NCBI GenBank assembly: GCA_943788025.1
Contig: CALSOR010000004.1
Coordinates: 781,219-845,218, forward strand
Source of the DNA: JABAAE01 sp905480545
GTDB lineage: Bacteria > Planctomycetota > Planctomycetia > Pirellulales > Pirellulaceae
Direction of reading: 5' to 3'
Length of the DNA: 64,000 nucleotides
Positions within the stretch are counted from its first letter, which is position 1, and every line of letters starts with the position of its first letter. The position numbers and the translations under genes are program-made. The notes beneath the pieces were generated by a model. That model was not told the origin of the DNA, did not search any database, and saw only the letters and a list, made by a program, of their open reading frames with translations. Below, piece after piece: positions 1 through 10,264 of this stretch.

Positions 1-2095
1 CCTGCAGTCTTGATCTTGCGATTGGTTAACGTGTCCGCCATCGCTCGAATCTTACCATGAGCAGCACCGCATACGACGGCATCGCCAACTTTTAACGTTC
101 CGTTTTTCACGATGGTTTTCGCAATCACACCCCGGCCCGATTCCTGTTCGGTTTCCAAACAGGTTGCAATCGCGGCGCGATCGGGATTTGCCTTGTACTC
201 ATGAAGCTCAGCGGTCACCAAAATCGTTTCCAACAATGAGTCCATTCCTTCACCAGTAGTAGCGCTGGTTCGAACCACTTCGATTTCACCACCCCATTCA
301 CTGGGCAGCAACTCATGTTGAGCGAGATCTTGAAGAACCTTCTCCGGGTTCGCTGATGGCAAATCAATTTTGTTGAGTGCCACGATGATCGGCACACCAG
401 CCGCTTTGGCGTGGCTGATCGCCTCTTCCGTTTGTGGCATTACGCCATCGTCGGCAGCGACAACCAAAACCGCGATGTCGGTCACATTTGCACCGCGAGC
501 ACGCATCGCTGTAAAAGCTTCGTGACCTGGCGTGTCGACAAATGAGATCCGCTGGCCGTCATCTCGGACAATTGAATAGGCACGAATATGCTGCGTGATC
601 CCGCCTGCCTCGCCGGAAACCACATTGATTCCGATAATCGAATCCAAAAGCGACGTTTTCCCGTGGTCAACGTGACCAAGGAACGTAATCACAGGAGGCC
701 GCGATTGCAATTGACTATCATCGTCAACCACGTCCTCGAACGTGTCGATTAACGACTCTTCCAATGATTCTTTATGCCGGACTTCGACCTCGACACCCAA
801 CTGGGTGATCAACAATTCAGCAACTTCATCCTCCAGCACTGAGTTAATCGTGATGCCGCCAATTTGCATGTCAATCATCAACGTCTTCAAAATCTGACCG
901 GAAGCTACACCAGCTGCCTCAGAAAGCGAACGAACCGTACACGGAAGCTCGAGAACGACATTGTCTTTTCGGGGTGCAGCTGTGCTAACGACATTTTTCT
1001 TGTCGCGGCGATATCGTGAATAACGGCGACGTGAACCATCGTCATCCGAACGATTAAATCCACGTCCACGACTCTTGGAGCGGTTCTGGCGAATATTCCC
1101 CATTCCAGAATCCACTTTGTCTTTGGCGCCCGCAGCGGCTCGTCCTTTTTTGCCTTTTCCTTTGGCAGCCTGCTGCAGTTCAACCTCGCCAACCACGCGA
1201 GCGATGTCATCACTCCTTTGATCAACGGCGGACTTTGGAAGCCCTTTTCGATTGCCCTTTTTGGTTTTGTTGCTATCGGTGAACTGCCCAAGCGGTGCGT
1301 TTGCACCGTACTTTACCTGTTTGATTGCATCCTGAGGCAATGCGATATCAGGCTTCTGAATCTTCTCACCGGTTTCTTTCCTCTTTTTCGGCTGCTGAAT
1401 TTCAGGCATGGCTGCCGTATTAATTACAGGGCCTTTGCGTTTGCTCTCACGCTTCGGGTCGTCCTTGCCACCATTTTTCTCATCCACCTTTTTCGATTGA
1501 CCTAGCTGCCGAATCGGTCGGCGCTGAGGAAGCAGCCCAGCGTTACGATTTCTCGTCACACGCTCTGGTTGACGAACCGGAGCATCAGATGAAGAGCCAG
1601 TCGGCGAAGAACTAGCCGACGGAGACGCGTCTTTATTTGACTGAGTTGACCTTGGAGGTGGCGCTACGGCGGAGGAGTGACTGGCGGAGAAGTGACAGCG
1701 GGCGCAGAAGCCCCTACCGAATCAATCGGTGCGGTCTTTGGCGGCGTCGCCTCCTCAACCACTGTTGAATTCTCAACCGGTTCATCGGGTTTTGGAGCGG
1801 GCTCCCTGTTTGCCTTTTTTCGAAGCAAGTCACGCGCCGAGAGATTACGGACCGGCGCCTTCCCCCTAGTCGGTTTTTCCAACCGCACCGCCTCGAGACT
1901 CTTTTCCTCTGCGCTTTTTCTGGGCTTGGGGTCGCCCTTTTCGCTGAGAAACTTTTTTACCTTTTCAACCTCATCGTCTTCAAGACTTGCTAGCGCAGAA
2001 CCCTTCCCACGCAAACCTGCTTTTTCACAGATGCTGACAAGCTCTTTGTTGTCGATGCTTAACTCTTTTGCTAACGAATAGATCCGTATTGCCAA
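1..2095 (-). CDS. infB: Translation initiation factor IF-2, C-terminus outside window, apparent frameshift
   Basis: IF-2 is the GTPase that places initiator tRNA on the 30S subunit and promotes subunit joining. The N-terminus (AIRIYSLAKEL) is the usual IF-2_N domain and most likely begins at TTG 2095-2093. A Pro/Ala/Lys-rich linker follows. The GTPase domain is complete to the window edge: GHVDHGKTS (G1), GGITQHI (G2), DTPGHEAF (G3), NKID (G4). The frame that starts at 2095 stops at TAG 1666-1664, in a Pro-rich stretch. The rest of the protein continues without stops in the frame reached by going back one base. That needs one missing base or a -1 shift. Because infB is essential, a sequence error or polymorphism in the linker is likelier than a true null. 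Order nusA-infB is typical. Confidence 0.93.
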
Positions 2096-2308
2096 AGTGT
2101 TTATTCTTCCCTTCGATAAACCGAAAAAACGCAGTTCGAATTGCAAACACGCTGCCTGCAACCGCTTGAGTTTCCACGACTATTTCATACAGTTGCCTTG
2201 ATATTGCTACATATAAATTCTCCCAGTTCGATGCTTGTCTCTCTTGGCAACCAAAAAAAGACGCCTGCATCAAACCAGTTACAAGTTTTGTTTTATTCGT
2301 GGCCATGG

Positions 2309-3730
2309 TTAACTGGCACTCGAATCCGAGCTTTCAGAATCTGAAGGTTCATCAATCACTGATGATTCCGGTTTCTGGACTTGGGAATCCGTGTTTCCTG
2401 AAGCAAGTTCGTCTGGACTTGCAGCAGGAGTTTCTGCCTTAGGTGGAGCCGCGGCTAACTGTTCAGCTTCAAGCTTCTGAGCTTCAAGCTTCTGAGCTTC
2501 AAGCTTCTGAGCTTCAAGCTTTTCTGCCACTTGCTTTTGAGCCTCAACTCGCTTTCGACGCTTTTCTTCATCCGCCCGAGACTCAGCCTCTAAAGCCCGC
2601 TCTTCGGCCTGAACGACAATTGCGTCAACCTGCTCTTCCGTAAGACCACCCATTTCCATAAGGACATCGGGCTCTATTACCTCTAAATCATCGTATGACA
2701 AATATCCTTCGCCTACCAGTGCGTTAGCCAAATCTTCCTCAATTCCTTTAATTTCGCTAAACCCGACAACCGCTCTTTCGATCTGAGACTCCAGTTCCTC
2801 CTGCGTCATGATCTCAATGTCCCAACCGCACAGTTTACTTGCCAGACGGACATTTTGCCCGCGTTTTCCGATAGCAAGCGAAAGCTGGTCCTCTCCGACC
2901 AAAACAATTGCTCGGCCAATCTGCTCACACAAAATGACCTCATCGACTTCCGCCGGTTGCAACGCATTAGGGATCATTACTTGAGGATCTTCATCATATC
3001 GAACGATGTCGATACGTTCTCTCGACAATTCGTCGACTATGTTTTTAATTCGGCTACCACGGACGCCAACACAAGCACCAACGCAGTCAACTTTCGAATC
3101 GGAACTGGAAACAGCGACTTTACTACGAAACCCTGGCTCGCGTGAAACGCCTTTAAACTCAATTACACCGTCAATAATTTCAGGAATTTCCTGTTCAAAA
3201 AGCCGCTGCACCAAAACGGGGCGGGTTCGACTCAAGATGATCCGCACCCGACTTCCCTGCGTTTTCACCTCTGAAATCACAGCACGGACGCGTTCTTTTA
3301 CATGATGCGTCTCGCCCGGAATTTGCTCGCCGCGAGGCAAAATCGCTTCGAGTGACCCAAGGTTGACGGTGACCGTGCCACCATCGGTTCGCTCGATGAC
3401 GCCGCTCACCAATTCATTAATTTGGTCTTCGTATTCGATTAGCAATGCATCACGCTCTGCCTCACGAACTTTCTGAATAATCACCTGTTTGGCGGTCTGG
3501 GCGCCGATCCGGCCAACAATATCTTCGTAATCGACGATCTCACCATTGACTGCGCCGTCAATTCCGCCAGTCGAGCGATCAATTACAAAATCAATTTCCG
3601 CTTCTTCGCCATAATGTTTTCGCGCAGCGGAAATCAACGCCGATTCAATCGCATGGAACACAAGTTCCTTTTCAATGCTTTTCTCTCGGTGCAATGAATC
3701 TACAATTCGAAGTACTTCGCCAGCGTTCAT
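2309..3730 (-). CDS. nusA: Transcription termination/antitermination factor NusA
   Basis: NusA binds RNA polymerase and nascent RNA and modulates pausing, termination and antitermination. The start ATG at 3730 (MNAGEVLRIV) is preferred over GTG 3751 because it matches the usual NusA N-terminus and has a GA-rich stretch just upstream. Domains in order: NusA N-terminal domain (residues about 1-125), S1 domain (about 130-200), and two KH domains (GVRGSRIKNIV and AIGKRGQNVRLA). A C-terminal helix-hairpin-helix-like part and an acidic/charged tail follow. The tail holds four LEAQK repeats from a 15-bp tandem duplication at about 2464-2521. infB lies 213 bp downstream on the same strand, so cotranscription is likely. 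Confidence 0.95.
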   Translation of the reverse strand: MNAGEVLRIVDSLHREKSIEKELVFHAIESALISAARKHYGEEAEIDFVIDRSTGGIDGAVNGEIVDYEDIVGRIGAQTAKQVIIQKVREAERDALLIEYEDQINELVSGVIERTDGGTVTVNLGSLEAILPRGEQIPGETHHVKERVRAVISEVKTQGSRVRIILSRTRPVLVQRLFEQEIPEIIDGVIEFKGVSREPGFRSKVAVSSSDSKVDCVGACVGVRGSRIKNIVDELSRERIDIVRYDEDPQVMIPNALQPAEVDEVILCEQIGRAIVLVGEDQLSLAIGKRGQNVRLASKLCGWDIEIMTQEELESQIERAVVGFSEIKGIEEDLANALVGEGYLSYDDLEVIEPDVLMEMGGLTEEQVDAIVVQAEERALEAESRADEEKRRKRVEAQKQVAEKLEAQKLEAQKLEAQKLEAEQLAAAPPKAETPAASPDELASGNTDSQVQKPESSVIDEPSDSESSDSSAS

Positions 3731-4093
3731 TTTTTCTCTTTCAATATCCACTCAGTAGCGGAATCAACAATTTGGAATCTTCAACTTCTCGCCTATCAAA
3801 CAAAAAACCGCCGGTTCACGCTGCAACCATTGGCGACCTTGTATCGCAAATATCAGCGTTCCCCGCCGGACAATAGACTTCAAAGAAGCAATTCTGATAA
3901 TGTCCGAGCGATCGATTAGCATCGACACTCTACTCCAAGATCAATGAAGAACCGAGAAACTCAACCTTCATCAAATCCGAAGCTTTTTCTAGGCTAAAAA
4001 TGAATGGCCTAAACAGATTAGACTACAGCTATGCGAAAAAAGTGTCAATCACAAGGGGTGTCAATAACGCCAAATCAGACCAATTCGTAGGTT
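3731..4093. other. Gap upstream of nusA with no rimP
   Basis: About 360 bp between nusA and the vWA gene hold no convincing coding frame. In many bacteria rimP sits directly upstream of nusA. It is absent here, so the nusA-infB promoter is expected in this gap. No clear -10/-35 pair could be fixed by eye. Confidence 0.5.
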
Positions 4094-5443
4094 TTATCGG
4101 ACGAATTGATGCCTACCTTTGAATCGACGTGCAATTTCCTCCAGCACCGGTGCCGCCAGCGGATTTCCAAACGCTATCGTGTGGATTTTCGGTGATCGAT
4201 CAGAGCGTGCGGCAACCTCCATCAGAAACTCATACGTCCCGTCGTCAAATTCGCCATCCGTCAGAAAAAAGATAGCGTCCGGGTTTAATGACAGTCCGTA
4301 ATCAAACGAAACACGAGGCTGGGTTTGCTGGCCCAACTTGATTCGTGCAAACCAGCGTTTCGCTTTCTCTAAATTCGCTTCATTCGCGTTGAGCATCCGC
4401 AATTTTTTCGTTTTTCGAAACCCTCTTACCTGTCCCTGAAACATCAAATGCGTCGTGACATCAAAGAAAATGACATAAAACCGCTGGTTTTCTTTTAGTG
4501 CTCCCAGCGAGTCACCCAATTCCCGAACCGCATTTCTCCATCGACGCCCGCTCATGCTCCCGGAACTATCAACGATAAAAACAAAATCTCTGCCGGTTGC
4601 CTGAATCCCAAAGAACTCCGCATCGTTACCATTGCCGACTCGTCGATCCTCATCCGACATCAGCGCCGAAGCAGCATCCTCCGACGCATCGTCAAAACCA
4701 GTTTCATCAATCAGCGACACGCTAGGCACAAAATCTTCGGACTCCGCATTGAAATCCAACTCTGCGGACTGATCATTTGCAGCGAGCAACTGCTCTATTT
4801 CAGCATCCAAATCGCTACCATCACTCGATTCCTGCGAATCGAAGCTCTCCAATGTCAACGCGGGCTGATCATCTCCCATCTGCGCCAACTCAATCTCAAG
4901 GTCAGCCCCCTGGTGGATCGAGTAAGACACCAACGAGAGCAGGATAAAAACAAGCAAATGAAGAACTAAACTGACAAACCAACTATTCGCCAAAAGTAAC
5001 CGCGAGAAAAAACTTGTTTTCGTCTCTTCAGGTAATACCGATGTAGCAACTGGTGGGCTAGCGGACCGACCCTCAAGATCGCCGGACCGAACAGATTCTG
5101 ATTCTGGTGAACCTAAACTCGGAGACGGTCCGTCACTTTTCGATTTGGTTGAATCTTGCCTGGCTTGAGTTGGCGCCGAGGGTTTTAACGCCGAGGACGA
5201 GCCGTCAACTGGCACGGCTGCCCGATCGGATCCCGTTATTTCGTCCGATCCAGTTCCTTCATCGGATCCAGTTCCTTCATCGGATCCAGTTCCTTGAAAG
5301 ACGGCGTTCGAGCCGGCTTCTTGACCAATGACGACAACGCCGCCGGGGTCCACTCCTATTTCCCCACCTAATAACGGAGCGTTTTGTCCGGGCGAAACAG
5401 GAGGGATTACGCTCCGCCAGCGGTCTTTGTGCTCCTTTGTCAT
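4094..5443 (-). CDS. Membrane-anchored von Willebrand factor A domain protein
   Basis: The start is taken at ATG 5443 (MTKEHKDRW); GTG 5467 is an alternative. Layout: a long low-complexity N-terminal part rich in Ser/Gly/Pro with three GTGSDE-type repeats (18-bp DNA units near 5245-5295), one hydrophobic segment (WFVSLVLHLLVFILLSLV), an acidic linker, then a C-terminal vWA domain. The MIDAS motif DSSGSMSG is present, with a later T in LTDGEFDD. vWA domains bind metal and mediate protein contacts. This topology (TM, acidic linker, C-terminal vWA) is common in planctomycete proteins of unknown role. No neighbour suggests a partner. Confidence 0.8.
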   Translation of the reverse strand: MTKEHKDRWRSVIPPVSPGQNAPLLGGEIGVDPGGVVVIGQEAGSNAVFQGTGSDEGTGSDEGTGSDEITGSDRAAVPVDGSSSALKPSAPTQARQDSTKSKSDGPSPSLGSPESESVRSGDLEGRSASPPVATSVLPEETKTSFFSRLLLANSWFVSLVLHLLVFILLSLVSYSIHQGADLEIELAQMGDDQPALTLESFDSQESSDGSDLDAEIEQLLAANDQSAELDFNAESEDFVPSVSLIDETGFDDASEDAASALMSDEDRRVGNGNDAEFFGIQATGRDFVFIVDSSGSMSGRRWRNAVRELGDSLGALKENQRFYVIFFDVTTHLMFQGQVRGFRKTKKLRMLNANEANLEKAKRWFARIKLGQQTQPRVSFDYGLSLNPDAIFFLTDGEFDDGTYEFLMEVAARSDRSPKIHTIAFGNPLAAPVLEEIARRFKGRHQFVR

Positions 5444-5666
5444 TGATGCCCGATTTGCCAAAACCACTTTTTAGAAACTCTAACCGCTACCTCGATTCTG
5501 AAAAACTATTGTTTTGCCGTCAAGTAATTTCGAGAAAATCTCGACCTTCAAGGACCGTTACAACGCGAAAACAGCCGAAATACTCCCATTTTTTGGCATT
5601 GGGACGAAACAGACGGTTTCTTATACTCGCACCCCGGAAGGCCCGACTTTAACGAAATTTAGAAAA

Positions 5667-6842
5667 ATGACAAAAATCATCAAAGCAAATTTCTATGTGG
5701 CTTTGGCATCTTCTCTCATCTCCATGTCACCCGATTTGATTCAGGCTGTTCAAGATCCACCACAATTCCGGGATCCGGTCGTCCAACCCTCCAAATCAAT
5801 TGATCTTTCGCCCAACAATGCGGGTGAATCCAGCAATTTGACGGAATCGTCGAACAATCCAGTCGATGTCACCAACACGGCGAGCCAGTCTTGGAAGACT
5901 TACGACATCAGTCCCTACACGACGACGGTAAAATCGACTCAAAACCCTGAGCAAAACATACTGGATTGGATCCTTCGTGAAACGGGAACCGACGTTTGGT
6001 TTGGCGAACCCATGGGCGTCCTTTCGGTTGGAAGGCATTCCATCCGTTGCTACCACACGCCGGAAATCCAGCAAAAAGTTAGCGGTATTGTGGACCGATT
6101 TATTAAGACAAAAGACATGGACGAAGTCTTTGGGCTGCAAGTGATCACCGTCGACAACCCGAACTGGCGGGCGAAATCACTTCGACTTCTCACGCGATTC
6201 GAGACAAAATCGCCGGGAGTTGAAGGCTGGCTAACCACCAAAGAGAACGCCGCACAGCTGTTCAATGAACTTCGAAAACGTTCGGATTTCAGCATGCCAA
6301 TTGCTCCGACATTGATCAGCGAAAGTGGCCAGCCGAAACAAGTGATACAGTTACAACCGCTCAATTACTTTCGATCCATCATTTTTGACAACCGCTCCTA
6401 CCCCGCTTTTCGTGTCGAAACAGCCCGAATTGATGAAGGTTTCTCAATCAAACTCAGTGCTTTGCGATCGAAAGATGGCAAGCTCATGGATGCAGAACTC
6501 GTTTGCTCAGTCGACCAAGTTGAACAATTTCGCAATGTTAATGTGGACGTGCCGGGTCCAAACGGGTCCGCCCAAACCCACCCAATTAGCGTTCCGCAAC
6601 TTTCAAGCTGGAGGCTGAAAGAAAGGTTCCGCTGGCCAACCGATCGCGTGCTGATCCTGAGCGTAGGCGTCGTCGCCGCTCCGAATCGAAAAATGCAACC
6701 AAGCCTCAATCTGACGAATGTTTTTGAGCCCAATCGACGCCGAGCCGACGCCTTGCTGTTTTTGGACAGCAAAGGAATCTACAAACGTGGTCAAACCCCC
6801 AGATCCGCCAACGGATTGACGCCGGTCCCGCAGCGAAGATAA
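5667..6842 (+). CDS. Hypothetical secreted protein
   Basis: The frame is open from 5514, but ATG 5667 is preferred. It gives a basic N-terminus and hydrophobic stretch (MTKIIKANFYVALASSLIS) that reads as a signal peptide ending near QAVQD. The mature part has about 365 residues and no motif I recognise. A central piece beginning ISPYTTTV and DWILRETG resembles a secretin/STN-type N-domain seen in some planctomycete proteins, but this is only an impression. It is divergent from the vWA gene with about 220 bp between starts, so the two may share a promoter region. Confidence 0.7.
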   Translation: MTKIIKANFYVALASSLISMSPDLIQAVQDPPQFRDPVVQPSKSIDLSPNNAGESSNLTESSNNPVDVTNTASQSWKTYDISPYTTTVKSTQNPEQNILDWILRETGTDVWFGEPMGVLSVGRHSIRCYHTPEIQQKVSGIVDRFIKTKDMDEVFGLQVITVDNPNWRAKSLRLLTRFETKSPGVEGWLTTKENAAQLFNELRKRSDFSMPIAPTLISESGQPKQVIQLQPLNYFRSIIFDNRSYPAFRVETARIDEGFSIKLSALRSKDGKLMDAELVCSVDQVEQFRNVNVDVPGPNGSAQTHPISVPQLSSWRLKERFRWPTDRVLILSVGVVAAPNRKMQPSLNLTNVFEPNRRRADALLFLDSKGIYKRGQTPRSANGLTPVPQRR

Positions 6843-6974
6843 GCTTTCTCGCCCCAAAAACATGTTATTCGTTCGAATCTGACGCTCCGATCCAAATTCG
6901 TAATTGGTGGTCGACGATTCTCGCGGATCAGATAAAATGGGGATTTAATTTTTCCTTACAAACAAGCGCAAAGA

Positions 6975-8288
6975 ATGTCCGAGAATCGTCGAGTTGTCAT
7001 CACTGGATTAGGGGTGGTCTCTCCAATCGGAAATGACGCCGATTCATTGTGGAACGCGTTATCATCCGGCAAGAGCGGTGTCGACTTTCTGGAACGGGTC
7101 AACTCCGACGGGTTGAGCACCAATGTTGGTGGAGAAGTGAAAGATTTCACCGGCGACATTGCTGACTTTGGTGATCTTTCGAAAGACCAAAAACGGAGCA
7201 TTCGAAAAGGCATTCGCCTGATGTGCCGTGAGATTGAAATGGGCGTTGCCGTCGCTCAAAAATCTTTGCAAAACGCAAAAATCGATCTTGAGACGCAGGA
7301 CCTAGATCGGACGGGTGTGATCTACGGATGCGACTACATATTGACCGAACCGTTTGAATTCATAGAAGGTGTGACGAAATGCTTGGAAGGTCATGATGAA
7401 TTTGATTTTACGAATTGGGGGAAACTGGGGTTGCCCAAGGTTTCTCCCCTTTGGCTGTTAAAGTATTTGCCGAACATGCCGGCGAGCCATATTGCGATCT
7501 ATAACGATTTCCGTGGACCCAACAACTCGATTACGCTTCGAGAAGCCTCCGCAAATCTTGCGTTTGGTGAAGCGTACTGCACGATCGTTCGAAACAATGC
7601 AGACACGATCGTTAGCGGTGCAACCGGAACCCGCATTCATCCAATTCGTTCCATTCACGCCTGCATTCAGGAACAAATAGCGCCACGCACGGATTCGCCT
7701 GCGACCGCCTCTCGCCCATTTGATAAAAATCGGGCAGGACTTGTTCTGGGCGAAGGAGCTGGCGCGATCGTTCTGGAGGAATTGGAAACTGCGAAAAAAC
7801 GCGGCGCGTCCATCGTTGGAGAGATTGTTGGACACGGTTCCTCGACCGTTATGTCAAAAAGTGGAGTCGCTGATTTTGAAACGGCAATTTCGAATTCTGT
7901 CCGCGGAGCCCTGCGTTCGGCGAAGATGGATCCTGAAGATATCGGCCATGTCAACGCTCATGGCCTTTCAGGCGTAAAATGTGACGCTTGTGAAGCAGCC
8001 GCGGTTGCGAAACTATTTGCCAACAACCCAAGCCCGATTCCAGTCGTTGCACCAAAAAGCAATTTCGGAAATCTGGGTGCCGGTAGCGGGGCGGTGGAAT
8101 TAATCGCGAGTCTGAAAAGCCTCGAACATGGAGTGCTTTTTCCATCGCTGAATTACGATACACCTGACGATGATTGCCCGATCAATCTTGTGACATCGCA
8201 CGATGTTCCGTCGGGCGATTCGTTCATCAATCTCAATGTTTCGCCGTTCGGCCAAGCGAGTGCGACGATCGTGAAAAAATTTAGTTAG
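6975..8288 (+). CDS. Beta-ketoacyl synthase-like protein with altered active site
   Basis: Full-length thiolase-fold protein of the KAS II (FabF) type: N-terminal RRVVITGLGVVSPIG, then the nucleophile-elbow region and C-terminal domain. A gapless alignment to the FabF elbow (GPSISIATACTSG) places Glu where the catalytic Cys should be (GPNNSITLREASA). The first His survives in VNAHGLSG. The Lys survives in PKSNFGN, but the second His is replaced by Asn. Condensing activity of the normal kind is therefore unlikely. Chain-length factors of type II polyketide synthases (Cys to Gln) are a precedent for non-condensing KAS homologues, so a partner or structural role is possible. No acyl carrier protein lies next to it. 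Confidence 0.85.
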   Translation: MSENRRVVITGLGVVSPIGNDADSLWNALSSGKSGVDFLERVNSDGLSTNVGGEVKDFTGDIADFGDLSKDQKRSIRKGIRLMCREIEMGVAVAQKSLQNAKIDLETQDLDRTGVIYGCDYILTEPFEFIEGVTKCLEGHDEFDFTNWGKLGLPKVSPLWLLKYLPNMPASHIAIYNDFRGPNNSITLREASANLAFGEAYCTIVRNNADTIVSGATGTRIHPIRSIHACIQEQIAPRTDSPATASRPFDKNRAGLVLGEGAGAIVLEELETAKKRGASIVGEIVGHGSSTVMSKSGVADFETAISNSVRGALRSAKMDPEDIGHVNAHGLSGVKCDACEAAAVAKLFANNPSPIPVVAPKSNFGNLGAGSGAVELIASLKSLEHGVLFPSLNYDTPDDDCPINLVTSHDVPSGDSFINLNVSPFGQASATIVKKFS

Positions 8289-8313
8289 CTGGAATCAGAC
8301 AGTGATGCAAGCA

Positions 8314-8343
8314 GCTATTTCGACCACTGCTATTTCGACCACT
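8314..8343. repeat. 15-bp tandem duplication
   Basis: Two perfect copies of gctatttcgaccact lie between the convergent ends of the ketoacyl-synthase-like gene and eboE. Confidence 0.9.
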
Positions 8344-8352
8344 GCTGGGGTC

Positions 8353-9534
8353 TCATGCTAAATTTGCCAGCCATTGGATCTCTTCCGAGATACCGACCGC
8401 CAAACCATTGTCTTCACCGCTGCAACGAAGGTCTTCAGGCAAAACCCCCCACGCATAGGTTTCAGCTTCAAAATGAAGCAAATCGTCAATCGACTGCGTG
8501 GCTTCTAAACATTGCAAGATTTCCGTTTGCGAAGTTTCCAATTCCCCAAATCGTTTGAGGAAAATCGGCACATGAAAATGAACTCGTGCCTCAGAATATC
8601 TGGAAATGTCACCATCTAGCTTATCCATCGCCAATGGTAAGTCCTCGTAGAACTCCAGTTCGTCGTCGTTTGTCTGCAGAACGGTTTGATGCAAATACCG
8701 TGGCTCTTTAAAATCGCGTAACTGCTCCATTGCGGCCATCCGTTGCCCCTCACTCATTGCGTGCAAATTCATATGAATCGCTGAGGAGACTTGCACTTTT
8801 CCGATTTTTATACCGGCGTCGTAGATATTCCGAATGAATTCTGATTGCTCTTCAAACATAACTGCCGAGTGACAAACGTCATGGCAAACTCGAATGTAAC
8901 GACGAACCAAATCGTCAACCTGAATCGACTGGCCGAATAGATACTTTTGAAAAAAATCGACACAGGTTTGACTGGTTTGCAGCACGCAACCTGGTTCTGG
9001 CTCGATACAAAAATAGACCAAACGATTTCTGGTTTTTTCAAGTTCCTCGAGATGGCGAGCCAGTAAAATCAGTTGATTGGCGGATTTCCTCAGAAATTCG
9101 TCATCTACTTTTTCGTCTTGCCATGCGAGTGGCAATGTAGAAATGCTTCCTTCCATTCCGGGCGGCAACAATTGATCAATCACATCCGCAAGCTGTTCTG
9201 AATACTCACGCCTCGAATCATCTGCCCAGGTTGGCAAGTACACCAAATGCTTGACAACGTCTTGGTGAAAGTTTCCATGCGGAAATCCGTTGAAAGTAAA
9301 CGGCACCAATTGATTCGCCTCCAACCATCCGGCAAATTCGCGGACTTGGTTTTCGCGGATCATTTCGCCAACCGCGTTCGCGGAAAGCCAAAGTCCGATT
9401 CCCATCGCTTCATCAGGCGAACATTTTTGCTTGACCGAAAGCGCATACTTTTCGAGATTCGCTTTTGTAACATCTAAATCGAATCCGGCATGAACATTAG
9501 TGCAATAGCCGATCCACTTGTTTTCTTTTTTCAT
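8353..9534 (-). CDS. eboE: Metabolite traffic protein EboE (TIM-barrel)
   Basis: The N-terminus (WIGYCTNVHAGFDLD) and length of 393 residues match EboE, a xylose-isomerase-like TIM-barrel protein. It belongs to the ebo gene set linked to export or trafficking of precursors such as those for scytonemin and edge compounds. Supporting features are GLWLSANAV, the FTFNGFPHG strand and CHDVCHSAVMFEE, which supplies candidate metal-binding His/Glu. None of eboA-D or eboF is nearby, so its partner genes would be elsewhere or absent. It converges on the ketoacyl-synthase-like gene. The family assignment is good; the biochemical activity is not established. Confidence 0.8.
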   Translation of the reverse strand: MKKENKWIGYCTNVHAGFDLDVTKANLEKYALSVKQKCSPDEAMGIGLWLSANAVGEMIRENQVREFAGWLEANQLVPFTFNGFPHGNFHQDVVKHLVYLPTWADDSRREYSEQLADVIDQLLPPGMEGSISTLPLAWQDEKVDDEFLRKSANQLILLARHLEELEKTRNRLVYFCIEPEPGCVLQTSQTCVDFFQKYLFGQSIQVDDLVRRYIRVCHDVCHSAVMFEEQSEFIRNIYDAGIKIGKVQVSSAIHMNLHAMSEGQRMAAMEQLRDFKEPRYLHQTVLQTNDDELEFYEDLPLAMDKLDGDISRYSEARVHFHVPIFLKRFGELETSQTEILQCLEATQSIDDLLHFEAETYAWGVLPEDLRCSGEDNGLAVGISEEIQWLANLA

Positions 9535-9594
9535 AAATTCGCTTTTTTGTAATTCAGTTCGTTATACCGAAGACGACGAGAATCATCGGACCCA

Positions 9595-10101
9595 TCAGCT
9601 TTTTCTCAAGTATGGCAAATCAAAATTCGCTTTCCAAATCCCACCAATAAAAAGCAACCACCCCGTCAATTGAAATACTCCACCGACTGCGGCAAACATT
9701 CCAAATATTGAAACTTTCGAAATCACAAGAGCGTAAATCGAACCGGAAAACAGACCAATCCCCAAGCAAAAACAAACCGCCGCAGCATCGAGTGTTTTGC
9801 TTTTTGATTTGATATGAAGCAAGGTTAAACCGACCGCGATGACGGCAAACGCGTGGTAGAAATGGTATCGGACCCCGGTCATCCAGGTCTTCAATTTTTT
9901 GACATGCAGTTCTTTAAGAGCTGCCGCAGCGTCAACTTCTTTTGGCTGATCACTTGAATCCGCACGCTCAACGAAAACATCGTCGGTCGTGTACCATCCG
10001 GGGATTTTCTGTTCGATCCAATGCGCGCCAAACGCTCCAAACGTGACAGCCAGTGCGCCCATTACCCCGCCAACAAGCAACCAGAATTTCGCCAAGTTCA
10101 T
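9595..10101 (-). CDS. DUF423 family membrane protein
   Basis: 168-residue integral membrane protein with the DUF423 pattern: an N-terminal TM (LLVGGVMGALAVTFGAFGAH) and later helices, including the paired Gly-rich LGIGLFSGSIYAL. An unusual soluble insert of about 45 residues (positions 33-75) follows the first helix, before MTGVRYHFYHAFA. The function of the family is unknown. It lies on the minus strand, divergent from thrC. Confidence 0.85.
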   Translation of the reverse strand: MNLAKFWLLVGGVMGALAVTFGAFGAHWIEQKIPGWYTTDDVFVERADSSDQPKEVDAAAALKELHVKKLKTWMTGVRYHFYHAFAVIAVGLTLLHIKSKSKTLDAAAVCFCLGIGLFSGSIYALVISKVSIFGMFAAVGGVFQLTGWLLFIGGIWKANFDLPYLRKS

Positions 10102-10264
10102 TTTCCGCCTATTTCAAAAGTCGATCACAGTCATTTCGAAGTCAATCGTTAAGTAGAACACTCCGCCTCGAAATCGTCCATTGGCGACATTGCAGCCAAT
10201 GCGTTCGCAAAATGTTACCATCAAGCAATTCCCTTTTATGAACTCCTTCAAAAACAGCATTTGT

